Of a stretch of 64,000 bases of DNA, positions 12,359 through 22,820 are shown one piece after another. A model generated the notes under the pieces. That model saw nothing but the letters and a program-made list of their open reading frames with translations. It had not been told where the DNA came from and did not search any database. How positions within the stretch are numbered: the first letter of the stretch is position 1; each line of letters opens with the position of its first letter. The stretch lies in contig NC_135726.1 of assembly GCF_964656455.1 (NCBI RefSeq), forward strand, positions 4,102,001 through 4,166,000, in the 5' to 3' direction. This DNA comes from Halichoerus grypus. Taxonomy: Eukaryota > Chordata > Mammalia > Carnivora > Phocidae. A program made the position numbers and the translations under genes.

Positions 12359-15266
12359 CTGAGGCACAAAGCAGAGCAGGACCCACGGTGCCTTACTTCA
12401 CGCAGCAGCAGACGCATGTCCGTCACACAAGGACCCTCTCTGAGAGCACTGCTCAATCCTTGCTGGGTCGAGGGAGCTCCTGAAAATCTAACATTTTGCT
12501 AAGAGGCCTTCTGAGAGCTACTAACATTCCTCTTAGAAAAAGGCAAACATCCCTCTGAACACAACTGCAGATGACCCCATGGATCCCTGAGCCCGTGTGT
12601 GAACTCCACATTAAGAAACCTTTGCTCAAAAAAAGAACCTTTACTCTGTGACATTCATGACGAATTGGCACAAAAATTAAAAAGCTAAGTTAGCAGCAGT
12701 ACTTTACATTATGTATGTATTAACACGCTTTTTAGTAAGTCCCGTAGCATTAATCAAACTGAGGCCAGAGTGTTTCTCAACTTAAGTGTTCTAAATAACC
12801 CAAAAGCCATCTCTTCTAACCATTAATTTTACAAGTTTCAGTTTTATCAATTTATATGCTCCTTATATGCTTTCACAGGTCTAACAAATGCTGCTTTTCA
12901 TTAAAACGCATCCTCACAAACAATTCTTATTCCCTTAATTTACTGTTCTTTGTACTTATAAACCCTTTGATGTTTCCTGTATTTACAGGAAGAATACTTT
13001 TGATAGAAATAGTTGTTTGAGTCACAATCCAAAAGATAACAGCATAGATAAGAAACCAAGAAAGCCTTCAGAAAACCACATACCCATCTGGCTGGAGGTG
13101 TCTCAATGGGCACCTGGCTTCCCACCCAGACTCTGATCCCAGGTGTGGGACCCAACACGCCTCCAGAGCCCCATCCTGCGTCTGTACCCTGGTGTCTCCA
13201 CACCCAACAAGAACGTGTGAACGATGGAAACGTGTGGCTACAGCTCAACAGTTAAAAACCAGGATTCTGACAAGTGGACTCCAGCTTCCTCATTTGTGAA
13301 TCGAGAGTTGGACGAATGTGTCTCTGGGATGCTTCTCAGTGTTGGCAACCCAGGATTCTGACCTCAAGCTTTCAGGCAACTCATTAAGTGGCTAATCTGA
13401 AATTCTTCCATGTGTTTTGGGTTTCCAGACAAACTGACACACACTATTCTTCGCCCAACAAAACCAGACCTTTTCTACACAGCAAGTATTTTGTATAATC
13501 ATATTTTCCCATGGACCTTCATCGTGTGTTCCCACAGCAAAAAATCTTACGACCTTAAAATATAAATATATTAAACTGGGTATTTTAAAAAGTAAATTTA
13601 AAGAAATCACATTCCAGAAAATGTGATACTTGCTCTTTCCAGATATCCCCACCCCATACGAACTGTCCAAAATCTTCCTTTCTCAAACATCTGCTTTTCT
13701 GAGTGTTCTTGCTCTTGATCTGGTAACACACCACCACCACGGAGCTGGGACAGTCCATTTTCTTCCTCAAGGCTCCACTGAAATGCCTCTTCTTTCCTGC
13801 ATCCTTCCTCCACCTGCCACCTAGAATAAGCCACCTTTTCCTCACGCTCTCCACCTCTATCTCATCTGCACCCTCCCCGACGTCCACAGCTAACTGCAGC
13901 AAGAGTGAGAGGAAAACCGCCACGTGAGGGGGCTTTGCTGGCAGCCCGGGAAAGGCAGAAAGCCGCCTGCGGGAGGAGCGCCCACCGCCCCCCACCCCAC
14001 CCCCCCCGGGAGTCCACAGGAGAGCAAGCGAGAAGAGAGGCACGGGGGCCAGGACAGCGACACCACCTCTGGGGCCACAGCTGCCACGGAATGAGCCACG
14101 TACACAACTCAGCCACATGAACCAACCTCCCTGAAAACAAATACCCACTCTCTCTCTGATTAAGTTCCACCACCAGACTCAGCTTATTCACTTAAGCCAA
14201 GTGCCAAGATTCTGTCTCTCGCTCCTACCACTTTTATCTTTTAAACAAAAGCGCCCGTGGGAAGCAAGTCAGAAAACATGGTGGAGGATTAGGCATAACT
14301 ATGTGTGGATCTCCCAAAAGGCTGGCTTGATCAGTCCAAGCAGGAGGCCCCAGAGGGACCGCAGGGTCTCCACGCCCTCCTCCGCTCTGCTCTCCCAGTG
14401 TGAGCCACCCGGCCACGGGAGGCCCACTGAGCTCCGTAAGGTGCTGGCAGCAACCACTCTTCGTGCACCTTCAGCTGCCACACAGTGTCCTTACACCAAG
14501 CTCTCTAGGGACACGAGGGACTGTTCACACAAGCGCTGCCCCTAGCTAGCCTGCAGTGCCCTCCCAGTACGTTTTTCTGCATTCACCAGCACCATCTCAG
14601 CAGAGAAGACCCCCCCAGACCACAGAGTGGTACATCTGGACCCCAGGAGCCAGTAACCTCTCCAAGAGCAGAATATTCTCCCCGTCTCCTGACTCGGCTG
14701 ACAAGTACACCCCATGAGGCTATCTGCTTCCCTTGACTGCTGAACACCTTTTAGTGTTTGAGTCTTTTAACTCAGACTTTTATCCTTTTCAGATCAAATG
14801 AAAGACTAACAGGCATGAAAACAGCTACTTTCTATTTGTTGATGTCCCTGAAGACCTACCATCAAATGCAAAATAGCTATGTTTGGAATCCCTTTTCTCT
14901 CCTAACTAATCTCGGGAAACTGCGCTCTACGACATCAGGGATGTAAAGAAGCTATTTGGCCTCGTTAGAGGTAGTACTGACTTTTTCCACATCATGATTA
15001 GACTACCAGAAAATTAAATGTAGCTCAGGATGAATAATCCCAGCGACCACTACCTTGGGTTACATGGTTTAGGGGTAAAGGAGGTCCAAGGAGCATCTCT
15101 TTCAACCATTTCACTCTAAAAATGTGTAAACTTTCAGTCCAAAACAGTTAAGCAATGGGGTTAAGAGGCAGAATGCAAAAGCACTTCTCCTCGCTCTTAC
15201 TTCTGCGCTCTTTCCACCACGCCAGAGTGCCTCAGCACAAACGTTCAACATCAACTATTAGTATAC
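12359..15266 (-). other. USP10: USP10 intron 11
   Basis: 2908-nt intron. It carries a strong C-rich block on the plus strand at 13978-14008, which is G-rich in the transcript. A 187-codon frame covers 13585-14148 on the minus strand but has no family features. Confidence 0.85.
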
Positions 15267-15432
15267 CTCTTGTTTGGTTTTTGTGGTATAACCCTGGACA
15301 GATTCTCTCGCGACCAAGCTCTCCAATGCATCCTGGACCGTCCGGATCCTGTCAGACTGGATGTCCAGCTGCAAGGTGAAGAATGGCTGCAAAGTGGCCG
15401 ACTCCTTTGAACTCTGCTGGTAAACCACAGAC
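15267..15432 (-). CDS. USP10: USP10 coding exon 11 (residues 611-666)
   Basis: This 166-nt exon encodes [20 protein letters not shown] then [20 protein letters not shown] and [15 protein letters not shown]. It is part of the ubiquitin-binding fingers/palm of the USP domain. The acceptor is TCTGCCTCTTAG and the donor GAG|GTATAC. The exon is closely conserved with the human protein (Arg where human has Lys in IQSDKIR). Confidence 0.96.
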
Positions 15433-18053
15433 CTAAGAGGCAGAGACAAAAACAGAACACTGTTAAGAGACCACTCCTTCCCATTCTCCGTTAAGATGAG
15501 CCAGCAGGAGAAGAGGCATTAACTGAAAACGAGATTGCTCAGAATCATTTTCAGAAAACCAGAGAGAACAGAAAAGACAAAAATATACTCAATTTAAAAA
15601 TAATCCTGCTAAATACCACCTCCTAAGTGTTTCTAGCAACTCTCCACCAGCTGATCATTCTCCCAGCACAAGCACGCTGGAAGAAAACATAGTTCATCTT
15701 CCCAATTCCTTCACCTCCACTCCACTTTATTTCACACACCAGTCAGTAAATGCGCCTATCCTGCCGTGGCCTCGAAATGCTGACACACTCCATTTTCTCA
15801 AAGTATCATAGCCCGTTCTAATAAAATAGAGGAAACCCCAAGGTAAACAGAGTATTTTTAATGGCACTTTTCCCCTACAAAAATGACTTACAAAAGAAGA
15901 GAAGTAGGGTGTGTATAATAAAAAATAAGTTAACATTCCAGGAAACAAGGCTACCTACCACCCTCAAGAAGAAGGGTGCCAATTCAACCTTGTTTTTCTT
16001 AGCTGGTTTTTCATTTCACTTTTCTTTTTCTAAGTTTTTCTGAGTAAAACTTGTGTGCTCGGCCCATCTCTCATTTAGCCCCAGCAAGGAAACATTCCAG
16101 GAGCTCAACAAGGAATTCCATTTCTGCAGTCTGAGTGACCTAGTTTACGAACAGAATCAAATGGGTGTGCGTGGGTATTGAGGCTTTATGGAGCAGATGC
16201 CGTGAAGAGCAAGCTGAAGGGCATCCCGTTCACACGCTGCTCTCCTAAAGCGCGGTGTTAGGATGCACCGTGACGCGCCCTCCCTTCGAGTGTCCGGACG
16301 TGGGAGCAACGGCCACTCCGCTGGTTCCAAGAGCAGCAGTGGGAGCAGAAGGCACTAAAACTGGTGAAGGAATCAAGAGGCGGTCCTCTTGACTCCAATG
16401 GCCTGGACTTTTATTCTGTGGCTGGGGGAAAGGTGAAGAAAGGTGCTGGTTTTTCTGGGGGAAGTGAAAACCCACCCAAAGAGGGTGAATTTTAAAAGAA
16501 AAACCTTCGGCTGTCTGAACAAGGAAGCGCTTCATGATGGCTACTGCACACAGAAGTTTCCTAAATTATAAAAAATAATTCCTACTTTTGCTTTATCGTT
16601 TCTCAAAAATATCAACAATCAATTTCAACATAAAAAGACCACTGAGGCTAGAGGCCTGGCAGAGCCATGCAGGCCAAGCTAGAAATTTCTCCAAAGTGGA
16701 TTCTGGTTTTTCCCACGGGTTATTTTCAAACACGTGTAGGCTCTTCGGGAATGCTGGCCTCAGTGGCCTTGCCATTTTGATACCCTACCTATGCGTGGGT
16801 CTGGCGCTGCTATTCTACCCACCAGGCTGTTCCTTCAGCCTCTCTCCCGTCCCTAAGGGACCAGCCCACGAATGCTACCATCAGAGGTCTAACGCAGAGC
16901 TAAGGGCACAGGACAGCCTCCTCTCACTGCTGTTGCCTGATCTGGATCCCTGCTTCCCTTCCCAAAACAGCCCAGCCCAAGGAATCGCATCTGGCAAAAG
17001 CAAGTTACAGCGGGAGCGGTCAGGGGCTGGGCGTTTCCCCGGAGCACACCTGACCACAAGGCTGACGTGGAGAGTCCAGGACAGAAAGGGGCCCGCAGGC
17101 TCTAGCGCACACTGAAGAGCACAGAAATGACTCGTTCAGGGTGACAAGGCGGCATAGCTGGCTTCTGAATCCCGTCCGACACAGCAGCACTGACTGGCCT
17201 GTGAAGGAGCCAGTGGACACGCTGAGGTTTTATTAGCCTATTGAAAGGGGCTCAACCTAAGTTGTATCAGAGCAGAGAGAGACCGAACTAACTTTCCATG
17301 CCTCGGAAAGGGTGTTACTTCTTTTGGATACAAAGCATTTGGGACAAGCGAAGACTGAGTCTCACTAAAAAACCACCCTTGTAGGATACAATGCGAGGCC
17401 TTCCGAGAGGAAATCCTGCCCTAACAAGGCCCTCTGGGACTTGGGATGACTGAACCGCCTTGGAGACGGCCCCCACGCTCCTGAGTCCCACATCACGGTG
17501 GTCCTGAACGGCTCTAATGCAATCAAATAAAAGCCTTTTAGAAGGATGTCATGAGAGAGCAAGGAGCAGCTGGTTTACGGGAACTGGGACAGAGGAAGGG
17601 CCCAGGCACTCCAGGAGGTCCCATGTGCCCCTTTATGTAGAACTATCTCCCTCCACACTCCCTTACCTTTCTAGCTCCCTTGGTTCTGGCGCCTAATATT
17701 CCTCCAGTCAGACACAAAACATGTATTTCAACTTAACAAGTCCTTCTCTTCCTACCTAGCGGTGAGCAGCTGGCCTGAGGGAATGTAGGGCTGACTGAGT
17801 GAGGGAGCAGGGGTGACGGCGGCCGCCAAGCCCTGGGGGCCAGCGCCCTGTGCCGAGGTGCCGTGCGGGGTGGGAGCAGGGAAAGCACTAGGCAGGAGAA
17901 GCACAGGGAAGTCCAGGGACAGAGCAGGCACGGAGGCGTAAAGGCAAGCCATCGAGTCCAAAATTTCTTAGACACGTCTTATACCTTCCCCCTTCAGTAA
18001 ACGGCCAAACCCTGAAAAAGGCAAGCACTAAAGTATTCCAGAAAAGCATAAAC
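15433..18053 (-). other. USP10: USP10 intron 10
   Basis: 2621-nt intron. No repeat family or gene is recognised with confidence. Confidence 0.85.
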
Positions 18054-18231
18054 CTGATGTGTCCACCAAAAATGCCAGTGATTGGGGTCTGAACAAACTC
18101 CGCATGGCGAGTGACTGAAGTCTTATTTCTGGGGCCCACTTGCTCCCATTCGTCCTCACTTCCTTCGCCTGGTTCTTCCTGCTCGTCTTCATTCACTAAG
18201 TGGCTTTTGGGTCCATTGGAAATGGTGAGTT
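18054..18231 (-). CDS. USP10: USP10 coding exon 10 (residues 552-611), acidic insert
   Basis: This 178-nt exon after acceptor CTCCTTTTCAG starts [20 protein letters not shown]. It contains an acidic loop ([18 protein letters not shown]) inserted in the USP fold, then continues [11 protein letters not shown] and ends [11 protein letters not shown] with two bases of Arg611. The donor AG|GTTTAT is weak. A minus-strand CAN-SINE begins about 60 nt upstream of the acceptor, at 18290-18504. Confidence 0.96.
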
Positions 18232-18292
18232 CTGAAAAGGAGACAGTTCGCTTAAGCTACCATCAGCAACAGTAACAGCAAAAAAACGTTTT

Positions 18293-18504
18293 TTTTTTTT
18301 TTTTTTTTTTTAAAGATTTTTTATTTATTTATTTGAGACAGAGAGAATGAGAGAGAGAGAGCACATGAGAGGGGAGAGGGTCAGAGGGAGAAGCAGGCTC
18401 CTTGCTGAGCAGGGAGCCCGATGTGGGACTCGATCCAGGGACTCCAGGATCATGACCTGAGCCGAAGGCAGTCGCTTAACCAACTGAGCCACCCAGGCGC
18501 CCCC
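18293..18504 (-). mobile_element. CAN-SINE (full length)
   Basis: Poly(T)-AAAGATTTTTTATTTATTTATTT at the left and GAGCCACCCAGGCGCCCC at the right, so the tRNA-derived head faces the minus strand. It is flanked by a perfect 16-bp target duplication AGCAAAAAAACGTTTT at 18277-18292 and 18505-18520. The long pure T run and intact duplication suggest a young insertion. Confidence 0.95.
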
Positions 18505-19153
18505 AGCAAAAAAACGTTTTAAAGAAAGGTCTACATAAACCACCTGCAGAGAGTTGGCTTTGAAAGTGCAATCAGGGTGTGTCCTACATTCAGAACAAAC
18601 GCAGCACGTACATCCGCTGGACCCCTGGTTGCATGAACCACCAGACAGTGTGCTTAGAACTGAGAAATCTGAAGGTGCACTGGAAAGTAGGCGTTACTGT
18701 GTAATCAAAGCCAGTTTTCCTAATTCGGTAAGGGGCTTTGGTCATGCGGGACAGCATCCTCATCCTCAGGAAATGCATGCTTTGGCATTTAGGGGCAAAC
18801 TGGTATCTGCAACTTAATTTGTGTCACTCAGGAAACTGTGTGTGGTGACAGAGAGACAGACAAAGCACGACATGTCAGCAGACGCAGAACCCAGCGCTCA
18901 TACAGGTATTCACCAACTATTCTCCCAGCTTTTCTGGATGTTTCATCATTTTCCTAATTAAGAGCTGAAGGGAAAAAAGCAAAGGTTCTGGATATATTTT
19001 AATTTATCCAAGCAGAACATTCACGGTGGCCTATAAAGTAAGCAATGTAAAGATACCAGACTTGCCCTAGTGAGAAGGTGACTCAAAGGGTCAATGGCCG
19101 GGGTGGGGGGAAAGTAACTACTACATGAGCAGGTGACATCTGTTCAAAAGGAA

Positions 19154-19344
19154 GTTTTTTTTTTTTTGAAAGATTTTATTTATTTGACAGAGACAGACAC
19201 AGCGAGAGAGAGAGAACACCAGCAGGGGCAGTGGGAGAGGGAGAAGCAGGCCTCCCGCCGAGCAGGGAGCCTGATCCCAGGAGCCTGGGACCATGACCTG
19301 AGCCGAAGGCAGACATCCAACAACTGAGCCACCCAGGCGCCCCC
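19154..19344 (-). mobile_element. CAN-SINE
   Basis: T-rich left end followed by AAAGATTTTATTTATTTGACAG; the head GAGCCACCCAGGCGCCCC is at the right. The target duplication CAAAAGGAA is at 19145-19153 and 19345-19353. It lies about 60 nt upstream of exon 9's donor side, in intron 9. Confidence 0.93.
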
Positions 19345-19405
19345 CAAAAGGAATTCTTAAAGAAAGGTCCTCACACAGTTTTGTGGCAAATAGACCACAA
19401 CCTAC

Positions 19406-19505
19406 TTTCATTATTTGGTGACAGGAGTTTCTTTAGGTTCAGCATTTCCTCATGAAGTCCATTTAGAATGAAGCCTAAGTACTCCTCAGCATCTTCTTGT
19501 CGACC
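19406..19505 (-). CDS. USP10: USP10 coding exon 9 (residues 519-552), QEDAEEYL box
   Basis: This 100-nt exon encodes [20 protein letters not shown] then [13 protein letters not shown] and one base of Lys552. The QEDAEEYL segment is the conserved QQDAxEF-like box of USP enzymes, which packs near the catalytic Cys. The acceptor is CCTTTTCAG. The donor GAAA|GTAGGT has A rather than G as the last exon base, so it is suboptimal. Confidence 0.95.
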
Positions 19506-19689
19506 CTGAAAAGGCCAGATGTGAGCACGTTAATTTTAACTGATCACCATGCAAGGACTGCAGGGAATATTATACCTGCATATTCAGACTAGGTCTCCTC
19601 TTAAATTTTCAACAAGATTTAATGTAAAGTGTTTCCCAAAATCATATGAGCTCTCCTTTGGACCACTGAAATGGGTAGGCTGAGAGGAA

Positions 19690-19826
19690 TGAGGATGGGG
19701 GCGGGGGAGGGGGGACAAGTACACCTTTATGTCTGAGTACAGAATGAGTAGGGATTTTTATTGGGGTTTTTTTTGTATTTTTGAAATTTTCTACAATAAA
19801 TATACATTACCTATCTGATAAAAAAA
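19690..19826 (+). repeat. LINE-1-like 3' end fragment
   Basis: GGGATTTTTATTGGGG followed by TTTGTATTTTTGAAATTTTCTACAATAAATATACATTAC resembles the extreme 3' end of old L1 subfamilies. It is preceded by a G-rich stretch typical of L1 3' UTRs. Assignment to subfamily is not possible by eye. Confidence 0.4.
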
Positions 19827-20050
19827 AGTTATTTAACAGTTGCTCTCTTGTTGATATGAAATAGAAGAACAGGAACTAGAGGTCTAGGGCCACCTCACTG
19901 CACAACCCCAGGGGCTAACGGTCACACTAGGAGTTGTGAATAGCAGCCCTGTGTGTCTCCTTCTATTTTTGATGATGGGCAACTATAGGGGAAAGGACCC
20001 AAATTATATGTGAAAAGCTCTATTGATTCAAAGATTTAACTAACAGTTGT

Positions 20051-20074
20051 ATACACACACACACACACACACAC
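20051..20074. repeat. (AC)n microsatellite
   Basis: Twelve uninterrupted AC/CA dinucleotides; probably length-polymorphic. Confidence 0.95.
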
Positions 20075-20284
20075 CAGCAAAATCATTTATAGATGAGTCA
20101 TGCAACAGTCACATATTTGTCTTATAATCTTGGGATTAGTTCCCATTTCATTCTTTGGAGAATAACCACATGTTCCAAGGATTTTCAAAGTCGTCTTCTT
20201 GCGGTCTCCAGGTATATTTGTTTGTTCCACCTAGAACTAAAGCTCTAAACAGACAGCAGATGTTCAGAGTTGAGTACGCCCCGC

Positions 20285-20880
20285 GTGTGTGGAAAAGGGC
20301 AGAAACTGGCTAGCTCAAGAAGCAGAAAGAGTTGACCCAGCAGGCACGAGGCTACGGTTCTCGGAAAGGCCTGCTTGCTGGGCTGGTCCCTGGTTGGCAT
20401 CTGGGAAGTTGGATTTGGGGAGGGATCCCCCCCCCCCATTCCAAGAAGTGAAAAGGGACTATGCCGAAATGGCACAGTGTGGTTTATGGTGCACACCTGT
20501 TTTCCCTCTGCAAGTGTGGAATTTTGGTTTGCGCTGGGCAGAGGATGCCTACGTGACCAGCCCTTGGTAAAACCCCTGGGAGTCTCCCATGCGCTTCCAC
20601 AGCAGACATTTTCACATGTGCTGTCACACACTGATGCTGAGAAATTAAGTGCATTCTCTTGCTGCACCGGGAGAGGAGTTTCAAGGTTTCCCATGGACAT
20701 CTGATCTTGCTTTAGTGTCCCTGCGCTAAATCCTGTGAGAACAACAGCTTCTGAGTCCTGTGAGTCCTTCCATCGAAGCACTAAATCGGAGGGTGGTGTG
20801 GGGGACCCAAGAGAGCCAATATTCATGTAACTCTGAAAGACACCTCTCTCCATGAACGTAACTTCGGAGCAGGATCTCGG
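20285..20880. other. Unclassified block with few stops on both strands, possibly an old LTR
   Basis: About 600 nt of mixed base composition, with a 202-codon frame on the minus strand and frames of about 100 codons on the plus strand. The phrasing (TGGTTTATGGTGCACACC, TTTTCACATGTGCTGTCA, CTGTGAGAACAACAGCTTCTG) gives the impression of a decayed solitary LTR of an endogenous retroelement. I cannot name the family and see no clear ends or target duplication. No protein domain is recognised. Confidence 0.3.
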
Positions 20881-21039
20881 TGGGGCTTGACCACAGGATG
20901 CCCCCTAAAATTCACTGCTTTACCTCCGCCTCCACCTGAGCTGGACGGCCCTCCTCTGGCTTCTAAAGCATCGGTGTCTGCATCTATTTTAGTACTTCTC
21001 TTGTGGGTCTGTTTTCTTGGATGATAGATCTAATTCCCC

Positions 21040-21130
21040 TATTGGACAGGTGAGGTCTTTGAGGGCAGAGGGCACAGTTTAATCCATTTCTGCATTGCTA
21101 ACATTCTGTACCTTTCTCACTACCTGGGAA
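21040..21130 (+). repeat. L2-like LINE 3' end fragment
   Basis: AGGTCTTTGAGGGCAGAGGGCAC followed by ATTTCTGCATTGCTAACATTCTGTACC matches the layout of the L2 3' tail (the 'cttgagggcagggacc ... cccagcac' region). Decayed. Confidence 0.45.
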
Positions 21131-21504
21131 ACGTAAATTTCGAGCTAAGCACCAACAGCTATGACAGGAGCAGTAAAGCATCCCCGGTGGTACCCCGCTG
21201 CACTGTCCTGGCCATTCACCCTTCCTCAGAACAAGGAGCTTCAGTATTGCTTTACTCAGCTTTAACGCAATTGTTTTGATGATTTTTCTCTCTGAATAAT
21301 TTCCCTAGACATCATTTCAAATGCTTATACTGACTCATCACAATCTCTACGCAGACCTCCTTGGCCCTCGGTCCCATGCCTTCAGGAGCAAAGTGTATGA
21401 CCACAGATGTAGATGAAAGAGGCAAGGAGCTACTAGAAACGTGTGAGTATGATGAAGCCCTAGCTCTCCTGAAGGCTGCCACGATTCCAGGCCCAATGAC
21501 CAAG

Positions 21505-21700
21505 CTCTCAGAGGCAGCGCAGTGCTTAAGGAGCTGACTGTAACGCCAGGCTCTGCACTTAGGAGCTGTGTGACCTTGGACAAGGATCTCACTTTCCTCA
21601 AATGTAACAAGGAGACAACCATACTTTACTCACAGGGTTAAGTGAGCTAACATATGGAAAGAACTTCCAAGAGTACTTGGTGCACAGTAAATGACGCATG
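21505..21700 (+). repeat. MIR SINE
   Basis: The segments follow the MIR consensus in order: CAGTGCTTAAGGAGC, GCTCTGCACTTAGGAGCTGTGTGACCTTGGACAAG, CTTTCCTCAAATGTAACAAGGAG, CACAGGGTTAAGTGAGCTAACAT and TACTTGGTGCACAGTAAATG. Confidence 0.85.
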
Positions 21701-21783
21701 AGCTGGCCCTGATATTTTTAATATTCATTCAAGCAACTGACTCCATGAACAGGCCCAGATTTACCGAGGACCCACCCAACCCC

Positions 21784-21828
21784 AGCACGGACAGTGCAGA
21801 ACGAGCACGGACAGTGCAGAACGAGCAC
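21784..21828. repeat. 20-bp perfect tandem repeat (2.25 copies)
   Basis: AGCACGGACAGTGCAGAACG occurs twice without mismatch at 21784-21803 and 21804-21823, followed by a partial third copy AGCAC. Confidence 0.95.
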
Positions 21829-21903
21829 TGAACAGGCAACAGCGCGGCACAAACTGAAGCAAGAGGCCGCCTTTCTAGGGGCTACATGAGAGCAATGCCA
21901 GAC

Positions 21904-22007
21904 CTTTTCAGACAGGCTCGACTTGATGACTGTCAGAAGTCTGTAAATATACGTAGGTTCGAAAGCAGCTCCCGGGCGGATATCTCTCACGATTTTATCC
22001 CCAAGAG
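21904..22007 (-). CDS. USP10: USP10 coding exon 8 (residues 484-518)
   Basis: This 104-nt exon after acceptor TTTCCACTGCAG encodes [20 protein letters not shown] then [14 protein letters not shown]. It is part of the catalytic domain. Relative to the human protein as I know it, TVNKSS reads TVIKSS here (codon ATC). The donor, AAAAG|GTCTGG, is a weak 5' splice site. Confidence 0.95.
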
Positions 22008-22238
22008 CTGCAGTGGAAACAGGACACAGATTTTCATGATGAAAACCAAGTCAAAATGATGAAAAGCAGCATAACCAGAACTGCCCTCCACCGCACGCAG
22101 TGCTGAGAAGAGCACAGGTGTAACATCTCGCATTTTAAAGACATTTTCTTTCCAACAAGACCGAACTTAGGACAGTCAGTCATCTGCGCTCCTCACAGTC
22201 CACACTAACGGGCACCGGAAGACCTCGTTCTCACTCAC
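22008..22238 (-). other. USP10: USP10 intron 7
   Basis: Short 231-nt U2-type intron with consensus donor GTGAGT and acceptor TTTCCACTGCAG. Confidence 0.9.
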
Positions 22239-22294
22239 CTTGTCTGGGTTTCGGAGGTACCGGCATGTTGGTAAACTCGTTCATGAGCCGAACA
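22239..22294 (-). CDS. USP10: USP10 coding exon 7 (residues 465-484)
   Basis: This 56-nt exon encodes VRLMNEFTNMPVPPKPRQ flanked by split codons Phe465 and Ala484. The acceptor is CCCGTGTTTAG and the donor a consensus GTGAGT. It is part of the catalytic USP domain. It lies 416 nt from exon 6 and 231 nt from exon 8. Confidence 0.95.
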
Positions 22295-22710
22295 CTAAAC
22301 ACGGGGGAGACAACAGTTCAGTACCTCTCTTTAAAAAAGACACACTTTTACTAAAGAGCCTCGATGGCTAAGTAGAATATTTTAGCATGAAGATGGCAAA
22401 TTTTAAGTAACCAATGCTATAACAGCTAGTGAGTTCTTCAACCTTTTCTCTGTAAGGTTTTGGTACATTTTATGTAACATACACACACTAGTAAACACTA
22501 CACTTATAACTGAATCTAAAGAACACAAACAATGCTGCGATTCCATTTCTGGTTAACTTCCACATAAAAACATCAACAGTACATTTTTAAAAAAATAAAA
22601 TTATAGGACTCATTTGCAAGAAATTAAGAACCTTGCTAAACCATTTGAATTCAAATTATCAGAGGCGAAAACACCCAGCCCCGTAACACATTTGTAAGCA
22701 CCTTACTTAC
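22295..22710 (-). other. USP10: USP10 intron 6
   Basis: 416-nt AT-rich U2-type intron with donor GTAAGT. No repeat recognised. Confidence 0.9.
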
Positions 22711-22820
22711 AAGCTATCTATCATGGGTGTCGACGTACAAGGCCTTTGCACTTTTGAATAGAGAGGAATGAACTTCATCAGGTGATACATCGGAGGGCAA
22801 GCAACCAGTGCTTGCAGTGT
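22711..22820 (-). CDS. USP10: USP10 coding exon 6 (residues 429-465)
   Basis: This 110-nt exon encodes [20 protein letters not shown], then [16 protein letters not shown] and two bases of Phe465. It belongs to the start of the USP fold, after the Cys box. The acceptor CCAATACTTAG has no polypyrimidine tract, as expected for a U12-type intron. The donor is a consensus GTAAGT. Confidence 0.95.

Larger units (their letters stand above)
18232..19405 (-). other. USP10: USP10 intron 9
   Basis: 1174-nt intron with two CAN-SINEs, both on the minus strand (sense to USP10). One lies just upstream of each flanking exon's splice region. Confidence 0.85.
19506..21903 (-). other. USP10: USP10 intron 8
   Basis: 2398-nt intron. 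It holds an L1-like 3' end, an (AC)n microsatellite, an unclassified block at 20285-20880, L2 and MIR fragments, and a short perfect tandem repeat. Confidence 0.85.

Noticed and set aside
13585..14148. 187-codon open frame on the minus strand in intron 11
   Set aside because: Its length is explained by a G/C-rich low-complexity block; no family similarity. It overlaps the G4-prone tract.
16588..17115. 175-codon open frame on the plus strand
   Set aside because: Antisense in intron 10, with no domain and no supporting signals.
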